DNA from: an uncultured Bacteroidota bacterium
GTDB taxonomy: Bacteria > Bacteroidota > Bacteroidia > Chitinophagales > Chitinophagaceae
Assembly: GCA_903905685.1 (NCBI GenBank)
Contig: CAIVHI010000417.1
Location: 1-7,722, forward strand
Reading direction: 5' to 3'
DNA length: 7,722 bases
Positions 7,401 to 7,722 of the stretch are shown here, one piece after another. Every line of letters starts with the position of its first letter. The stretch's first letter is position 1. A model generated the notes under the pieces. That model was not told where the DNA came from. It saw only the letters and a program-made list of their open reading frames with translations, and made no database searches. The position numbers and the translations under genes are program-made.

Positions 7401-7722
7401 AGGATGGCCTCCTACGAACAGAAAGACCCGTTGCTGATCTACAAGTTCGAAGCCTTCAACCAATTCAAGCAAATGATGGTGGAGACGAACAGGAACATCA
7501 TATCGTTCCTGCTCCGTGCTGGCATACCTGTTCAGGAACCCCCACACGAAGCCCACCCGCCACAGCCGGAGCATACCGACATGAGCCGTATGCAGGTGAA
7601 CAAAGCCCAAATTGATGCACGCGGCCAGCATTATGCTGCCGACGAAGAAGACTACTACCAAGAAGTGCCCGAACAACCGCAAGTACGCAAGCCCACCCCC
7701 ATTGTAGCCGCCCCCAAAATAG
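4458..7722 (+). CDS. secA: Preprotein translocase ATPase SecA (C-terminus cut by window edge)
   Basis: The ATP-driven motor that pushes unfolded preproteins through the SecYEG channel of the inner membrane. The frame is open to the last base: 1088 codons plus one base. The start ATG at 4458 gives MIGLLSKIFG, a typical SecA N-terminus; AGGA at 4452-4455 is only 2 bases away and is probably not a functional Shine-Dalgarno. Walker A is MATGEGKT (192-199), Walker B VDEVDSVLIDDARTP (299-313), and the preprotein-crosslinking region precedes FFVLPDI (449-455). NBD2 contains GMTGTAE (572-578), NMAGRGTD (688-695) and the arginine-finger motif QLRGRAGRQGD (724-734). The helical scaffold/two-helix finger lies around MIDESWKNHL (962-971) and SYEQKDPL (985-992). 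Bacteroidota-type insertions are a charged helix near 61-105 and the segment about 320-440. From about 1025 the linker is Pro/His/Glu-rich and probably disordered. The expected C-terminal zinc-binding tail (CPCGSGKKY-like) is not within the window. Confidence 0.98.
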   Translation, partial: MIGLLSKIFGGSKSDKDVKRIKPIVAEINTFFNEYQSLDNNGLRGKTQEFRRRIAEHLQDIDAQIANKKAEADEHHEEDIQSRESVYNEVDKLVKKRDEQIEEILRIILPEAFAVVKETARRFKENTQMIATATDLDRELATERDHIAIDGDRSIFSNSWNAAGSIVTWNMVHYDVQLIGGIVLHEGKISEMATGEGKTLVSTLPAYLNALAGEGVHIVTVNDYLARRDQEWNGTIFEWLGLRVDCIDKHDPNTADRRKAYMADITYGTNNEFGFDYLRDNMVHDPSEMVQRKHHYAMVDEVDSVLIDDARTPLIISGPVPKGDEQQFHMLKPRIERLIEAQRRVVHQSLIEAKKLIGEGKTDKDTGGLFLFRAYRGLPKNSALIKFLSEEGNRVIVQKSENFYIGEQMRNMPKVDAELFFSIDEKNHSVDLTDKGIALITGAGEDPNFFVLPDIGSELAEIEKTGMSHEEKTARKDSLLQDYAIKADRIHSVQQLLKAYTLFDKDVEYVVMDGKVKIVDEQTGRILDGRRYSDGLHQAIEAKENVEVEAATQTFATVTLQNYFRMYHKLAGMTGTAETEAAEFWQIYKLDVVTIPTNVSIARKDQQDLVYKTKREKYKAVIDEIEALRGVGRPVLVGTTSVEVSELLSRMLQQKKIPHNVLNAKHHAREAQIVAEAGLAGNITIATNMAGRGTDIKLGPGVKDAGGLAIIGTERHESRRVDRQLRGRAGRQGDPGTSEFFVSLEDDLMRLFGSERIGAIMDKMGHTEGEVLQHSMISKSIERAQRKVEENNFGTRKNLLEYDDVMNAQREVIYKRRRHALFGDRLAIDLDNAMYSACEGFAEMFAGNKDYEGFCAEVMKHLIVEPEISKDDFYKADAQTIANSIYHQVREFYLRKMNGLRENMMPTLEIVERENGANIDNIVVPFTDGMRGMQIYVALKEAVQFEARPVVQSLEKNITLAMIDESWKNHLRVMDDLRQSVRMASYEQKDPLLIYKFEAFNQFKQMMVETNRNIISFLLRAGIPVQEPPHEAHPPQPEHTDMSRMQVNKAQIDARGQHYAADEEDYYQEVPEQPQVRKPTPIVAAPKI

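Overview
The window looks like chromosomal DNA from a member of the Bacteroidota, probably near the Chitinophagales/Saprospirales. This rests on three things: the type of SecA it encodes, with insertions typical of that phylum; genes that lack usable Shine-Dalgarno sequences; and promoter-like TAnnTTTG boxes. The order-level placement is inference from memory of SecA sequences.

Layout, left to right. Bases 1-538 hold no intact gene. They contain short, mutually out-of-frame minus-strand coding-like pieces that may be a decayed gene, some small inverted repeats, and an A-rich stretch with a good Bacteroidota -7 box just before the first real gene. Bases 539-2486 carry a tightly overlapping two-gene operon on the plus strand: an AAA15/ABC-type ATPase (RloA-like, 435 aa) and an RloB-family protein (216 aa). 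This pair is a candidate phage-defence (abortive-infection type) cassette. Bases 2487-2665 are a spacer with a likely promoter. Bases 2666-4261 encode peptide chain release factor 3 (prfC, 531 aa). Bases 4262-4457 form a leader with a candidate promoter and competing small hairpins. From 4458 to the window edge runs secA (1088 codons visible, C-terminus cut off).

How it fits together. prfC (translation termination) and secA (protein export motor) are housekeeping genes with complete, canonical motifs. The RloA/RloB-like pair is accessory: the ATPase would sense or transduce a signal using ATP, and the RloB protein, which has acidic motifs resembling a TOPRIM nuclease centre, would be the effector. 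No restriction-modification genes are visible beside it, so it would act alone or with genes outside the window. The cassette sits between eroded sequence and core genes, as expected for a small defence insertion. The most interesting content is this pair; the rest is largely ordinary.
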